Translations under genes and position numbers: made by a program | Source: Schizochytrium sp. TIO01 | Taxonomy: Eukaryota; Sar; Bigyra; Thraustochytrida; Thraustochytriidae | Assembly (NCBI GenBank): GCA_004764695.1 | Contig: SMSO01000032.1 | Span: 4,074,983-4,138,982, forward strand | Length of the DNA stretch: 64,000 bases | Reading direction: 5' to 3' | Shown: one piece after another, positions 32,901 through 42,724 of the stretch | Numbering within the stretch: position 1 is the first letter of the stretch | Layout of the letters: every line of letters begins with the position of its first letter | Notes under the pieces: model-generated | Database searches by the model: none | What the model saw: only the letters and a program-made list of their open reading frames with translations | Told to the model about the DNA's origin: nothing

Positions 32901-34899
32901 TTATTTACGGAAGATGCTTCATGAAGAGATGGGTCGACAGCATATGTCGCCGATGCTACAGAGCTTAAGCACAAAATATCTGGCTACAGTATGCTTTGTG
33001 ATTTTATTAGCCGTAATATACTTTGTCATCCAAGAGAAAAGACTCCAGCAGTACGCCGATGAAGTTGACTTTTTGAATAGAGCAGGATTTCGCAGATTTA
33101 CGTCTGTCTCCTTAGCGTATTGTGTCCATTGTATGTACCTCATCAACATTGGCCATGCTCTCCCTGCTGGAATTACCGAGACCTATCTCAGGAGTGAGCT
33201 GGCTACTCAAGCAACTACTCTGAAAACCATTGATTTGGAAAGCTTCGGCCAGAGGTCTAAAGATACGAGCTTATGGTTATCTTATACATCTGATAACACT
33301 GAGTTACTGGAGTATATTCTCGGCGAGCCACAGACAAGCTTCCAGTCACTATTTGAGGCCACTTCGTACCTTACGAGTATTGCACATCAACTTTCAGAAG
33401 CTCCACTTAGTGACTTCACGTTAGATAATCCAAAGGTGTACTTGATGTTGAATCAAATAAATGGCGACACAGCATACCTGCAAGATTTGAATCGGACCAC
33501 ATTCGAGTACACAACTCTGGCTGAAAGTCGCATCACAAGCATGGTTCCAGTTTTCCTAGTGGCATTATCATTTGCTCTTTTCTTGCAGGTCACTCTACTG
33601 ATCATATTCATTGCTCCCCTCGTACTAATGATTGAGCGCAACAAGGTTGAAGTTCTGCATGTATTGCGCTCTATTCCTCCTTATTCTATTGGCACTATAT
33701 CTTCGAAATGTAAAACGCGCTTGCAAGATGTACATGATGTGTCACACGAAGCGCTGGCAGCTCAATTCGGAAAACAAGGCCCTTCAGAAAGCCGTTCCAA
33801 AAATAAAAAGAAAAGTAAGAGTAGTTCTGCTAGACGCGCTCGGATTGCTCGAAAAGCGCTCATGACAGTGCTCCTGCAAAGGTTCACTTGTTGTAGACGT
33901 CTCTCAAATCGTTTCTCTGAATGGCGCAAAAAGGGTAACTCCGTAGTTCCTATGCCTGCAATTGGAGCAGAGAGAGGAAATAACAATGGTAGTATGAAAA
34001 TGCCCAAATATGGGATGGATTATAGCCAAGTATCAATGCCATGGAAGCTTCTTTTAAAGCTTTCGTTGCCTGGAAATCTTGCGTTGATTTTCTATGGACT
34101 CAACTTTGAAGTTGGATTTTTCCATCAAATTAGTTATTTGCTTCATATTCCATACTCAGTCAACCTTGGAGGTCTACGCCGTGCCACTTTGCGGCTTTTC
34201 AAACATACCCTTTTAATGTACTTCGCAGGAACATCATTTTCACAGGAACCTCGCTTTGCTGTAAACTTGACCAACGTGACGCACGTCATGTCTATGTTTA
34301 CAGATGTGAACGATGCTCTTTTCAACGGACGAGATCAATATGGTGGTTTAATCGAGTATGCTGCCTCTGAACCTGGACAAGTTACCCTAATATTGGAGAA
34401 TGGGTGTTACAACTGGCGTCAACTCACCGGGAAGCCAACAGAAAGTGACTGCGAAGCATACATGCAAGGTGTGATGGAGGGTGGTCTCTCGGCGGCAAGC
34501 TTTCAATTTATTGAAGGGCTTAAAGCGTTGCTAGGAGCATTTGAGGAGACCAATAAGACTGAAGTAGATATATTCTTCAACACTACAGAGATGAACGAAT
34601 TGCTTACTCTTGAAGAGGACTACCTTCAAAACCAATTCACTACATCTGTTCTTCTTTATATTACAGGAATCACAAACAGTTTGGAGAATGGAAAAACCAA
34701 GAGAAATGTTATCTTAGCGCTGTTCCTCATTCTGATATCGATTCTGTACATTTTTGTGGTTCGGGATGTTCTCCGTACTTTAGATCAAACACTTCGGCGA
34801 ACCCGCCGTTTGCTTCTGATGGTTCCTGAAGAACTATTCGGTCGTTTACCAATCCTCAGAGACTTTGTGCAGAGAGAGTTCAAGAAGAACCGGATATAA
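29911..34899 (+). CDS. Giant Tmc-type membrane protein with PAS domain (paralogue of 22353-27659)
   Basis: An intronless 1662-residue protein with the same plan as its neighbour. There is an acidic N-terminus, then FLEKSYYKAKDLAIGVLLLL, about eight helices, and TPR-like helices (LKHVRNVYEAAIAQYSSSA; LIKLQPKSARHLNMYGSFLND). A PAS domain follows (YANNDAAYLLNSVTHKLVGR, EFLLPPFSSH). Then come a helix before VIQEKRLQQYADEVDFLNRAG, a lumenal part, a helix followed by IERNKVEVLHVLRSIPP, a linker, and a final helix with RRTRRLLLMVPEELFGRLP. The cytoplasmic linker is shorter than in the other copy (by about 100 residues) and is basic rather than acidic. The two genes lie head to head 2.25 kb apart, indicating an inverted local duplication that has diverged a good deal. 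The ligand or signal is unknown. Confidence 0.8.
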   Translation: MDDEIASELMLHADDNDNEIFEQGPFSKKQDSSDAEDTWAEFLEKSYYKAKDLAIGVLLLLSEQNGISIFSTKAGISLMTLQSITYVLTPLAQGDISSEDSIRLFLSSIVYYANLTHVLIAAISFRVLCYMVLAAVFLTFGLSIFVSYRKLSGANNAGTWSVKLLRRTATFMGGVAWMPMNDVFVTVVLAGDATTVGATSGVRILSAVLYFIFLTCVLVTVSTTYDPLLTSESAMACAHTRISVLERVVMWVWSTSSTCWSIYSLYDDTTLEMIRMLFLFASSFIFAYLFIYYQPFYKRTVNRWHAVSHMLIMWFSIGMLVRSLKSYILNIELTYSDFDAAVLIVFGVPLIPPLTHFLMHNRIRKLCQTDTFRIRNAFELELKMRTYLFDNHPTLRDDPEKFQAHKDSLISNELDINDAVTIYEDSGLAQLWTGSQNNTSKSQNKQNPFNNQDREERLVLKHVRNVYEAAIAQYSSSAMVCIFQIHFYLCFYPNERGTILSRMPLIKARNRKPYFDLDFRLFKLSARLQENVSTGRDVVSFVASEKCEREARLFDRMSCIQLLEFWKEFQSKTPDLRRVQELSKRVFEYFSKAQNSYLRLIKLQPKSARHLNMYGSFLNDILNDKAGGSKVLYRADALEEERQKGPVRHGRSIDNIGERLDPVLIFEINDYGSEERSNFGEISYANNDAAYLLNSVTHKLVGRNIKEFLLPPFSSHMHLIVAHFFKEGWSPFFGRAVRTFMITSQQHLLEVSMRLAPYTNDGVKFTIFMSLNPLENITESAAQDERWFGYMIVNATHDQGRILGGNLACSQLLQRFTHLRETDANLLGTSLVADDIIEDFSQLRSELIAAGDSWTEIDLTKIKESWENRITSITCQLKIYEYEGMQLDRVSIAVTLQRQPRKTTFVTYQNSSDNFGLSRDFDEGVESPDGMQADVQSPSSQGYAMGARGRFPSRALSSYASTVPDKRNSKMSVMGANRYGSGKSASSAGTDEGAATAYLRKMLHEEMGRQHMSPMLQSLSTKYLATVCFVILLAVIYFVIQEKRLQQYADEVDFLNRAGFRRFTSVSLAYCVHCMYLINIGHALPAGITETYLRSELATQATTLKTIDLESFGQRSKDTSLWLSYTSDNTELLEYILGEPQTSFQSLFEATSYLTSIAHQLSEAPLSDFTLDNPKVYLMLNQINGDTAYLQDLNRTTFEYTTLAESRITSMVPVFLVALSFALFLQVTLLIIFIAPLVLMIERNKVEVLHVLRSIPPYSIGTISSKCKTRLQDVHDVSHEALAAQFGKQGPSESRSKNKKKSKSSSARRARIARKALMTVLLQRFTCCRRLSNRFSEWRKKGNSVVPMPAIGAERGNNNGSMKMPKYGMDYSQVSMPWKLLLKLSLPGNLALIFYGLNFEVGFFHQISYLLHIPYSVNLGGLRRATLRLFKHTLLMYFAGTSFSQEPRFAVNLTNVTHVMSMFTDVNDALFNGRDQYGGLIEYAASEPGQVTLILENGCYNWRQLTGKPTESDCEAYMQGVMEGGLSAASFQFIEGLKALLGAFEETNKTEVDIFFNTTEMNELLTLEEDYLQNQFTTSVLLYITGITNSLENGKTKRNVILALFLILISILYIFVVRDVLRTLDQTLRRTRRLLLMVPEELFGRLPILRDFVQREFKKNRI

Positions 34900-35206
34900 A
34901 TATTTTCAGCAGCAGTTAGAAGTGCAGGACTACCCATGGCAATGAGGAGCGGTTTTGCATCAACTTCCACGTGGCAATAGATACATGTAAGCAAACAAGG
35001 GTACATCATTTCTAACATAGAAAAAAAAATATTAAAAAATGTTGCTTTCCTACCATCCGAATGACATCTTAGTGTAATATATATTTGACATAAATTTAGT
35101 TGGCGGCAGGCTGCTCGAGATGATGTCATTTCAAAAGGGTCTGTCATTTCGCAATGATGTGTTTGTTAATTGAATTGTCATCACTACTGTATAAACTTTA
35201 AACATG
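34900..35206. other. Convergent intergenic region, Tmc-type / borealin
   Basis: It is 307 bases holding the two 3' ends. No gene is seen. Confidence 0.6.
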
Positions 35207-36169
35207 TCACGATGTTGAAGCAAACTCCCCACTGTGTGCAGTATCTCCAGCTTTGATAGAGTCCATAAGTCTTGCTACCTCGCTCTTGATTGCTTCCAAT
35301 TGTGAAAATGCTAGATTTTTATCTGATTCATCCGCAAGTTTAGACACAAGGTTGGGATCAGAGAGGTCCAATGTTTTGGCGCCGAAACTTAGCGCAAATG
35401 AGGTCGGATCCTGGGCAAGCTTTGAAGTACTTCGTGGTGGCTTACCTGGAGTATCAGTGGCAACAAGCGGCGAACCGTTTACAGACATGATACTCTCACC
35501 ACGGCGCATAGGTCTTGCGTGCTTCTCGCCGGCTACAGCAGTGGCTGGGGTATTCATAACAGAGAAATCAAATTTTGGCGTACTGAAGGGCGCGAGCCCT
35601 CCTTCTCCTGTCCCGCGAAGTGGCGTACTAAGAGGTACATCAGTAGAGGCAATATTTTGTTGTTGCTTCATCGTATTAGTGTGGGCTCCCAGTGCGGCAC
35701 GGTTGCGAAGGCCAAGGGACGATCCTGGAGTCGTGGTGAAGCGGGGGACAGAGCCTTTCGCAGCGTTTCGCATAGACATGCTTCGTTGAACAGCTTTTGC
35801 AGATTGTAAAACCACGGCACTTGGAGAAAGTGTTCCGTTTGCGCTGAGTCCAGTCGATTCAAGAACACGCTGCCGGTCTTGTTCCAAAACGGCGTTGATT
35901 TGCCCTCCGTACTTGTTACAAAACTCTCGCACATTCATGGAACGAATAGTCTTAGGGAGCATCAGCAGCTCGTTCTTGTAGGCCATCCTGACATTATTAG
36001 CAGCATTCTCTGCTTCAAACATTGTCGTTTGACACCTTGCTTCAAAGTTGACCTCGAGATCTTCAAGAAATGCTATTACGTCGCTCTCATCCATGACTCC
36101 ATTTTTTCGCACAGGAACAGTGCCGGCTTTTTTCTTCGCCTGCCTTGTCTGTTTCTTCTTTGCTGGCAT
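35207..36169 (-). CDS. Borealin-like chromosomal passenger complex subunit
   Basis: A 320-residue protein. A Lys-rich N-terminus is followed by a helical segment (about residues 28-80) with FLEDLEVNFEARCQTTM and ELLMLPKTIRSMNVREF, which fits the Nbl1/borealin N-terminal domain that binds INCENP and survivin. The middle (about 110-270) is Ser/Thr/Pro-rich and unstructured, with TPG, STP and TPR-type phosphorylation-like sites. The C-terminus (about 285-310) is helical and may be a dimerisation or chromatin-binding part. Borealin acts with Aurora B at centromeres and the spindle midzone. The ATG at 36169 gives MPAKKKQTRQAKKK. The family call rests on the short N-terminal motif, so it is fairly but not fully sure. 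No intron is seen. Confidence 0.72.
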   Translation of the reverse strand: MPAKKKQTRQAKKKAGTVPVRKNGVMDESDVIAFLEDLEVNFEARCQTTMFEAENAANNVRMAYKNELLMLPKTIRSMNVREFCNKYGGQINAVLEQDRQRVLESTGLSANGTLSPSAVVLQSAKAVQRSMSMRNAAKGSVPRFTTTPGSSLGLRNRAALGAHTNTMKQQQNIASTDVPLSTPLRGTGEGGLAPFSTPKFDFSVMNTPATAVAGEKHARPMRRGESIMSVNGSPLVATDTPGKPPRSTSKLAQDPTSFALSFGAKTLDLSDPNLVSKLADESDKNLAFSQLEAIKSEVARLMDSIKAGDTAHSGEFASTS

Positions 36170-38517
36170 TGTGCTAACAAGGGGATTGAGTGCCTTCTTG
36201 TCTACTATGTGAACTTCCCTTCTAAACCTTTAAGTTTCCCCAGTTTCTAAATCGTTTTGTACAAATAAGAATGCACAAGGACAGCGATGAACGTTACACG
36301 TCAGATTTAGTCAATCCCACGGCTCGGCAATCCACTGTCGCAGTTCTCAGTACTGTTGCCTGGCTGTGCACAACGAATATTCGGTCTGTGTGAGTTTCTT
36401 CTGCAGTAAGTGCCTTTAAAGGCTAGGCTGCCTCTGCGATGGAATAGCGCACGTTATCAAAAAGTCAAAGTCCTCGCTCAGTGGTCTCGCCAACAAAGAT
36501 CGCTCCTCCGAAGCTGCCACAGGTCCCAGGCAAGCGTGTTGAAGCAATCAACACCCTATACTCTTCCCTGCTCCAGTTCGTCCTGCCTGAACCTCAAACG
36601 ATCCTCGCGTGAAGCGCAATCTCTGGAACGGAGTTTGCTGCCCTGCCTGGTGCTGCCTGCGGTTTCTGTTGCAACTTTTTTTTATCAATCGTTTTTACAG
36701 TGTCGCGCTCTCTCCTCAAAAGCGGAGGTTTCATTTCTTTTTCTTTTTCAGAAATAATTAACGCTTCAAGAGTAACGTGTAATAACATCATCTACCACAA
36801 ACTGTTAGGCCTCCTCCAAAGCAAGGCAGCGGAAATAGAACAGCGAGCCCACCCCTGCTTAACATAGAGCCACCGAACAGAACGCAAAGAACGCCTCGAG
36901 AAATAAAAGGAAAAACAGAAATTATTTCTTGTCATTCTCCTCCTCGTAATACCTACTTAATTACTGTTAGGAAGACGCGTAGGTGCTTCTTAGGCTGTGG
37001 TATTTGTTATGGAGAATCAATCAATCAATGGATCAATCAATAACTTTGAGCGGTTTCACAATGATATGATGTCAGGAAAGCGATGATTGTCCATGAAAGA
37101 TAACTAAATTTCTACGTGAAGAGGATGATGATTGCAGTGCGTGGAAATGGCTGCATACCTCCATCGCTTCTGCGAAACGAGCAGGGCTGGCTGCGAGCGT
37201 AGGGCGAGGAGATGGACAATGTGAGCGGTTCCAAGGCCAATTTCTCCTGACCGACATGTGTAATGCGCAGTTTAGAAACTAGGTTGAAGGTTTGCAGTGA
37301 GGGAGATGAGAGCCAAGCGGCGCGAAATCCTCACGGACCCGAGCGGAATTGACGCGCTCCAGATCCACTGTGTGGACTAATTAGAGCTGGCCGGATGTGT
37401 CTGGTGGCACCTTCTTAAACCCGTTGTGGATAGGTTGAACTCATTTGACAGGGCTTGCAGTAGGATGGTTCCTTGACGCTGCGAAACCTCGTGCGCTCAG
37501 CGAAGAGAGACTCTGGTCGACACTTGAAAGTTCCCACATATGCCATCTCTTTTCAGGCAAATGTTTGAGGCAGCGTCACTGGCGCTCGTTACCTAAGGTT
37601 TACTACGAATGTCAAGGAGAACTGACCGTGGAGACGTGTCAGGAAAACCTGCTCAAATCATCCAACAGACCCTGGATCATTATGTCTTCCGTGGCCTCTT
37701 TGTTGCAATTAAAGCACGGGAGCTTAATAGTGTCCATTTTTCAATTTTTAATTTGCTGGGCAAGGTTTCCAATTTTGAATTCAGTGTTTTGAAGAGGATA
37801 TGCCATTTGGACAGGAGAAGATTACAGAGAAGATTAAAAATCAAAGGAAAGAAAAAAGTCGAAGCCGATCCACTTTTTTGGACCAATTTAAGTTGACCAG
37901 GAGTGTTATTTTCAGTGACAATGCAATGGAATAGAAACCATCCTGGAAACAAGGAGGTGACGAAACACATTCTTACACTGTGTTGTTGGAGGGGTCCTAT
38001 CCCGTCTAGCTAACGTGATGACATCGAGCTCAATACCTGTATTAAAGTGTGCAAAGACTCGCTTGTTAGCATTTCCTAATAAAGTAAAAAGTGTTGAGAA
38101 GCTCAAGAAAACTCCATCGCATCAACGAAGCTCTCAGCTTCTAAGGATCCTGAAGAAACATCCAATCCAACAACATCTTCTCAATCTGAAGATCAGGAAC
38201 TTCTTGCTTTTAGCCAAGACATCAATCATAGACTTTTCTTGATTTTTTTTTCGAAAGGCTGGTTACCGTGATTCTGAGAAAGGAGCTTAGGTACGACACC
38301 CTCTGCTAATTAAAAATTAAAATACCTTACTCAATTAAAAAGGAATTGTATAAACAAAGCATAACACCCGCTAAAGTACATGAGCCTGCGCCCTAGGACC
38401 CGATTTGGGTCAAAGGACTGCAGTATGTGATGTGTAGCTTACAACCTAATCGAATTTCGATTGATACAGAATCTGTAATAAATTATTTTACTTTCAGATG
38501 AAATCAAAGTAGAGTGT
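36170..38517. other. Intergenic region, no gene seen
   Basis: It is 2.3 kb between two minus-strand genes. Short frames occur on both strands, but none has a recognisable domain or codon pattern. It contains the promoter of borealin at its left end. Several TCAATCAA-type repeats lie near 37017-37043. Confidence 0.5.
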
Positions 38518-40398
38518 TCATGCTGCACTAGATGCGGAAGCTGCTACATCAGATGCCTCCAGATCAACATCTTCAAAAATAGATGCACTATCAACTACGT
38601 AGCTAGTATGTTTTGTTTCAGGACCTTCTGTAGGAGCTGTGGCGGCAGTTGTTGGTATTGGTGATGTTCGGCAATCCCCATGCAATGTTCGTGAAGGGTT
38701 CTGCTGGTTTTCGGTGGAACTGGATCCTCCTGTAGATCGTTTTGCTGGGCCTCGAAGACCCAGTATCTGACTAAGCTGGCCCATGAAACTTGTAAAACTC
38801 ACTAGTACCACTCCAAGAACATATGCCTCTGGAGATCGGAAAACTAGTCTACCTCCAAGGAAAACGCAGATCAGAATCGTATTGACGAAGGAGAAGAATG
38901 CAAAAACATATAGCCATTTTGCCATATGCATGGCAAACCGACGTAAGCCACTAGGAGGCGAGTCCCTCGCCGCAGACTTTGCTATGCGAGATATATGTGT
39001 TTGTAATTGCTGAATTACACGCCGAGCTGAAAAAATAAAGGCCAACGCAACCACAAGTGTGGAGCAACTATACAACCACGTGATAGCATCTGCATTGATC
39101 TGCTGGTATGTGGCCCCAATGATGGACACCACAAGATCAGGTAAAACGGTTCCAATCGCACAAGCAATGATTACTATTGGGTGTTTCAAAAAAATATTCT
39201 TGACAGGGCGAAGATCTTGCATGGCTCTTGCCATTTCAAACCAGAACATTGCCACCAGAGAAACACAAAACATCTTCATGCCTGCCAAAGAAGACCCAAA
39301 AAAACTCTTCATGCTGTAGGACAGGTTAGCATCATCAATCAGAAATGAGTGAACAATAGATCCTTGAATGCCAAGTATTCCGAAGAAGCCAGAAATGCAA
39401 TTCACAATGCCAAAGATAAGCATGATTTGACCTTGACCATATACACCACGCTTCCGATTTTTGCGTGGAGCTGGCGAGGAATATTGTGTGTGAGTTGGTC
39501 GGCTCAGTGCTGTGTGCATTGTTGTGGAACGAATAATGCGTCCTCCAGTCGCACAATTATTTGAATGGTGATCATCATCATGCTGAGACGAGAATCGCAG
39601 GTTGTCATCATTAGTTCTTGATGCTTTCGTCTGGTTTATTAGAGTCCTTGTTCGCGCGTGTTCCCTGACCTGTTGAGCTACTTTGAGACAACACCATGGC
39701 CGTGCTTCTGTTTGTAGTGCAAAATAAAGAGCCACTACCCCTAGAACAAAATCACCAATTCCGAAGATAAGAACACTTGCACTGATCCCCAGTAAATATG
39801 GGAGCATTAGATTAGGCTCGTCACACGTTACAGAGAGATATATGATTTCACCACTATACATAAGATCCAGGATGTCATATATTTCTGTTATTTGCATGGC
39901 AATAAGGGGAATACGGGAGTAAAGTTCCGGATCGTGATCTTGGCTGCCATGAATGAACTCGCCTGTACTAGGCAAAGGATCAATTGACATGGTAACGGCG
40001 GCCAGGGCACCTGAAGTAGCTAGTTTTTCATACATTGCCTCTTTGGAACAGCCTACATTGCCAAAATCAATCATACTTCCATCTACTTCAATTTCTCCTA
40101 CAGGATAAACCATATCATAAACAATAACGATGGTGTTAGAGTAGTCATTTTCAAAAGGTGGTCCGCATAGTTTGTCATTTCCAGCCAAGAAAACCGCTGG
40201 TCCAGTTGTCTTATTGCATTGCTGGTTGCCGAAGTAGCGGCCAAACTTGGTCGTGGGAATTGTGTAAGATCCATTGGACCATGAAACCTCCATACCATAT
40301 GTGGTTTGATGGCAGATGCAGCAGCTCAGCACTAATGCCAGGATTTGCGTACAAACGCTTTTATGCTGGGGTTGAACCCTTCCATATCTTGGTGACAT
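38518..40398 (-). CDS. Seven-transmembrane protein with signal peptide and extracellular domain
   Basis: A 626-residue protein starting at the ATG at 40398. Residues about 1-35 look like a signal peptide (basic start, then ILALVLSCCICH). Residues about 36-205 form an extracellular domain with several Cys and N-glycosylation sites (NGS, NKT). Its pattern (NTIVIVYDMV, GALAAVTMS, IPLIAMQI) resembles protease-associated-type domains. Seven hydrophobic helices follow (about 210-545), among them GISASVLIFGIGDFVLGVVA, IMLIFGIVNCISGFFGILG, FCVSLVAMFWFEMARAM, IIACAIGTVLPDLVVSIIGA, LVVALAFIFSA, LYVFAFFSFVNTILICVFLG and LGVVLVSFTSFMGQL. A long Ser/Thr-rich loop follows the first helix. The C-tail (about 80 residues) is acidic and Ser-rich. 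It is receptor-like, but I do not recognise a known GPCR family. Confidence 0.7.
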   Translation of the reverse strand: MSPRYGRVQPQHKSVCTQILALVLSCCICHQTTYGMEVSWSNGSYTIPTTKFGRYFGNQQCNKTTGPAVFLAGNDKLCGPPFENDYSNTIVIVYDMVYPVGEIEVDGSMIDFGNVGCSKEAMYEKLATSGALAAVTMSIDPLPSTGEFIHGSQDHDPELYSRIPLIAMQITEIYDILDLMYSGEIIYLSVTCDEPNLMLPYLLGISASVLIFGIGDFVLGVVALYFALQTEARPWCCLKVAQQVREHARTRTLINQTKASRTNDDNLRFSSQHDDDHHSNNCATGGRIIRSTTMHTALSRPTHTQYSSPAPRKNRKRGVYGQGQIMLIFGIVNCISGFFGILGIQGSIVHSFLIDDANLSYSMKSFFGSSLAGMKMFCVSLVAMFWFEMARAMQDLRPVKNIFLKHPIVIIACAIGTVLPDLVVSIIGATYQQINADAITWLYSCSTLVVALAFIFSARRVIQQLQTHISRIAKSAARDSPPSGLRRFAMHMAKWLYVFAFFSFVNTILICVFLGGRLVFRSPEAYVLGVVLVSFTSFMGQLSQILGLRGPAKRSTGGSSSTENQQNPSRTLHGDCRTSPIPTTAATAPTEGPETKHTSYVVDSASIFEDVDLEASDVAASASSAA

Positions 40399-41351
40399 GA
40401 TGACCAGCTTTAGATACGATAAAAGCAAATAAGGGGCCAATAACCAAGAAGATGATAACCACCAAAGTTGATTTGGGAATTGCCTACCTCAAAAGCGTTG
40501 TGCATATATATATGCTTTACCTTTGCTTTATGAATTCCGCTATAGCAAAGTCTATCGAAATGGACACAGTGGGGCTGCTAATGTTGTAACAAATAGTTCG
40601 CTTATTGATATCTGAGCTTATGAGCTCTACTGACTACTTTGCAAGCAACAAGGATTGGAGACATCAATTGCGCCCATGTGTAAAATAGATCAACTATAAA
40701 GGCATTAGAGAAAGCTCCAAGGACTTCTCCAGCCTCAAGCTTATTCTGTTCATACAGGGTCATGTATACGTTTATTATTAATCAAGCGAACCATTGCTTT
40801 TATGCTATGCTGTCGCTTGAACGCATTGTCCGTGCACCAAGGGGCGGTGCATTATATTTTACCTCGTAGTTTTCTTGGTACATTACCACGCTCCCAAATA
40901 CGCAGTTTGGGTTCAAGCAACTTCCATGCTTGGCCTGTACAAATGAGGGTCCTGGCGAATCAATGCTCAGAATCCTTGGTCACGTATTGTTCATTTTGAG
41001 TTCCGAGTCTCCGAGTCTTCAGGGTTTGGTCTTCCCCATAGTCACATTGCATGCCTCACCCCAACCCATCCTTAATACAGAGGTGCTATCTTATGCAACA
41101 CATCCTAAAAACAATCACACATGTGCCGGCAGGAAGGCTGCTTCTACAGTCATCTGACCTTGAATACAACTATATAAATACATCTTTGCTTGCAAAGGAA
41201 GACGCTGGTCACAGGCACTGCGGCAGGCAATGTGATCAGGTCACAATGAAAAATGGTCCTACCTGCTTCAAGTGAGAAGCTGCACAACTCAAAAGCTCAA
41301 TGACCCACCGGTTCACGTAACAGGGCTCCTCACGTTTCAATGAAACCGTGG

Positions 41352-41392
41352 TTATCATTATCATCATCATCATCATCATCATCATCATTATC
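41352..41392. repeat. ATC trinucleotide microsatellite
   Basis: About thirteen ATC units, with TTA interruptions at both ends. Confidence 0.9.
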
Positions 41393-41480
41393 AGCAGCGC
41401 CATTACATTCCATGGGAAGCAATAAGGTACTACCACCTACTAACAGCGTGCGTTCACCGCAGCAAACGTTGTGAGCTTGC

Positions 41481-41520
41481 GATCTTGCGATCTTGCGATC
41501 TTGCGATCTTGCGATCTTGT
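41481..41520. repeat. GATCTTGC 8-mer tandem repeat
   Basis: Four perfect copies of GATCTTGC and a fifth with the last base changed to T. Confidence 0.9.
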
Positions 41521-42455
41521 GCTTGGCTTGATTGCTAATGGCCTTCATTCACCTGCTCTTTTGTTGAATAAAGTAAAGACTCATTCTTGAAAGGAACTTG
41601 AATAAAAAATGAAAATAATCGATTTTTTTTACGCCAAACAAACATTGAAACAAAAAAAGGTACTACGTTTAAACAGATACTGAAATGCTTTGTGATATGG
41701 GTGCACGCGCTGACTTGCTACTCGGATCAACTAAGCTCTCTCCTCCGCGTTAACGACGCTTGGCCACAATTCTCCAATATCGTGTCGCATTGATCAGCGA
41801 AAAGTCGATCGATATCTACAGCCTTCACTGCAATGGTCATGTGAATCGTCCGATCTCTTATAAGCTGCCACGAAAACAGAGACTCTTGCATCCCAGAACT
41901 AGAAATCGAGGTCAGCCAACAGACTAGCCAATGCCAGTGATTCGTTGCCTTCGTATGATCGTAGCTCATACACACGCTGATGGGTTTCTCGGTATCGAAC
42001 TCGATGAGCGAGCGAGCGACCGAGGGAACATCCAGGTACTGCACCGTTTCTTTGATTCATTGATTCACGCAATGTAGCTTGGTGTAAATCCCTATCTCAA
42101 TAAATTGTCTCAGCTCTTGGAACCGGTGACAACTCAGAGCTCTCCCTCTTTTATGAGGAGGCGATCCTGAGCACTCCTCAATCATTCACGCAGAAGCGCT
42201 CCATCGTCACCTGCTATCCTCGCCCAAGATTAACAAGGAGGGGATCTCCGCACAAACCCACATCCGCACAAACCCACAAACAACTGCTTGAACCTCCACA
42301 GATCCTGCCATGATCATTTCTCCAGCTCTTCGTACACCATCACCAAGCAATGCTATGCGGCACCTGCCATGCACATTCACCTAAATGAACTCTGCTGCCG
42401 CGTCTCTGATCAATTCTTCGCTCGTGGCGTACTGTGCACGTGCTCCATTACAGTA

Positions 42456-42525
42456 CATCACATTACATTACATTACATTACACTGCATTACATTGCATTA
42501 CATTGCATTGCATTGCATTGCATTA
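42456..42525. repeat. ATTAC/ATTGC pentanucleotide minisatellite
   Basis: About fourteen tandem five-base units. ATTAC units lead and ATTGC units become frequent toward the right, showing stepwise variant spread. Confidence 0.9.
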
Positions 42526-42663
42526 CCTAAACTCGCCTTCTTTACCTCTATCGAAGGCGACCGCAAAGCCTCTCATGAACTAGTAGGTAGCTTGCTGCTA
42601 TTACATAGCTATTAGAGGGATGTGGAACACCCTCGCTCCGCAGCAGCTACAGATTCCAAGCCA

Positions 42664-42724
42664 CGTAAGTAAGTAAGTAAGTAAGTGAGTGAGTGCGTGA
42701 GTGAGTGAGTAAGTGGGTAAGTGA
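42664..42724. repeat. GTAA/GTGA tetranucleotide repeat
   Basis: About fifteen four-base units changing from GTAA to GTGA and back, with a few substitutions. Confidence 0.9.

Noticed and set aside
41727-42044. 105-codon minus-strand frame
   Set aside because: There is no ATG at its start, no known domain and no clear partner exon. It could be an exon but cannot be supported.
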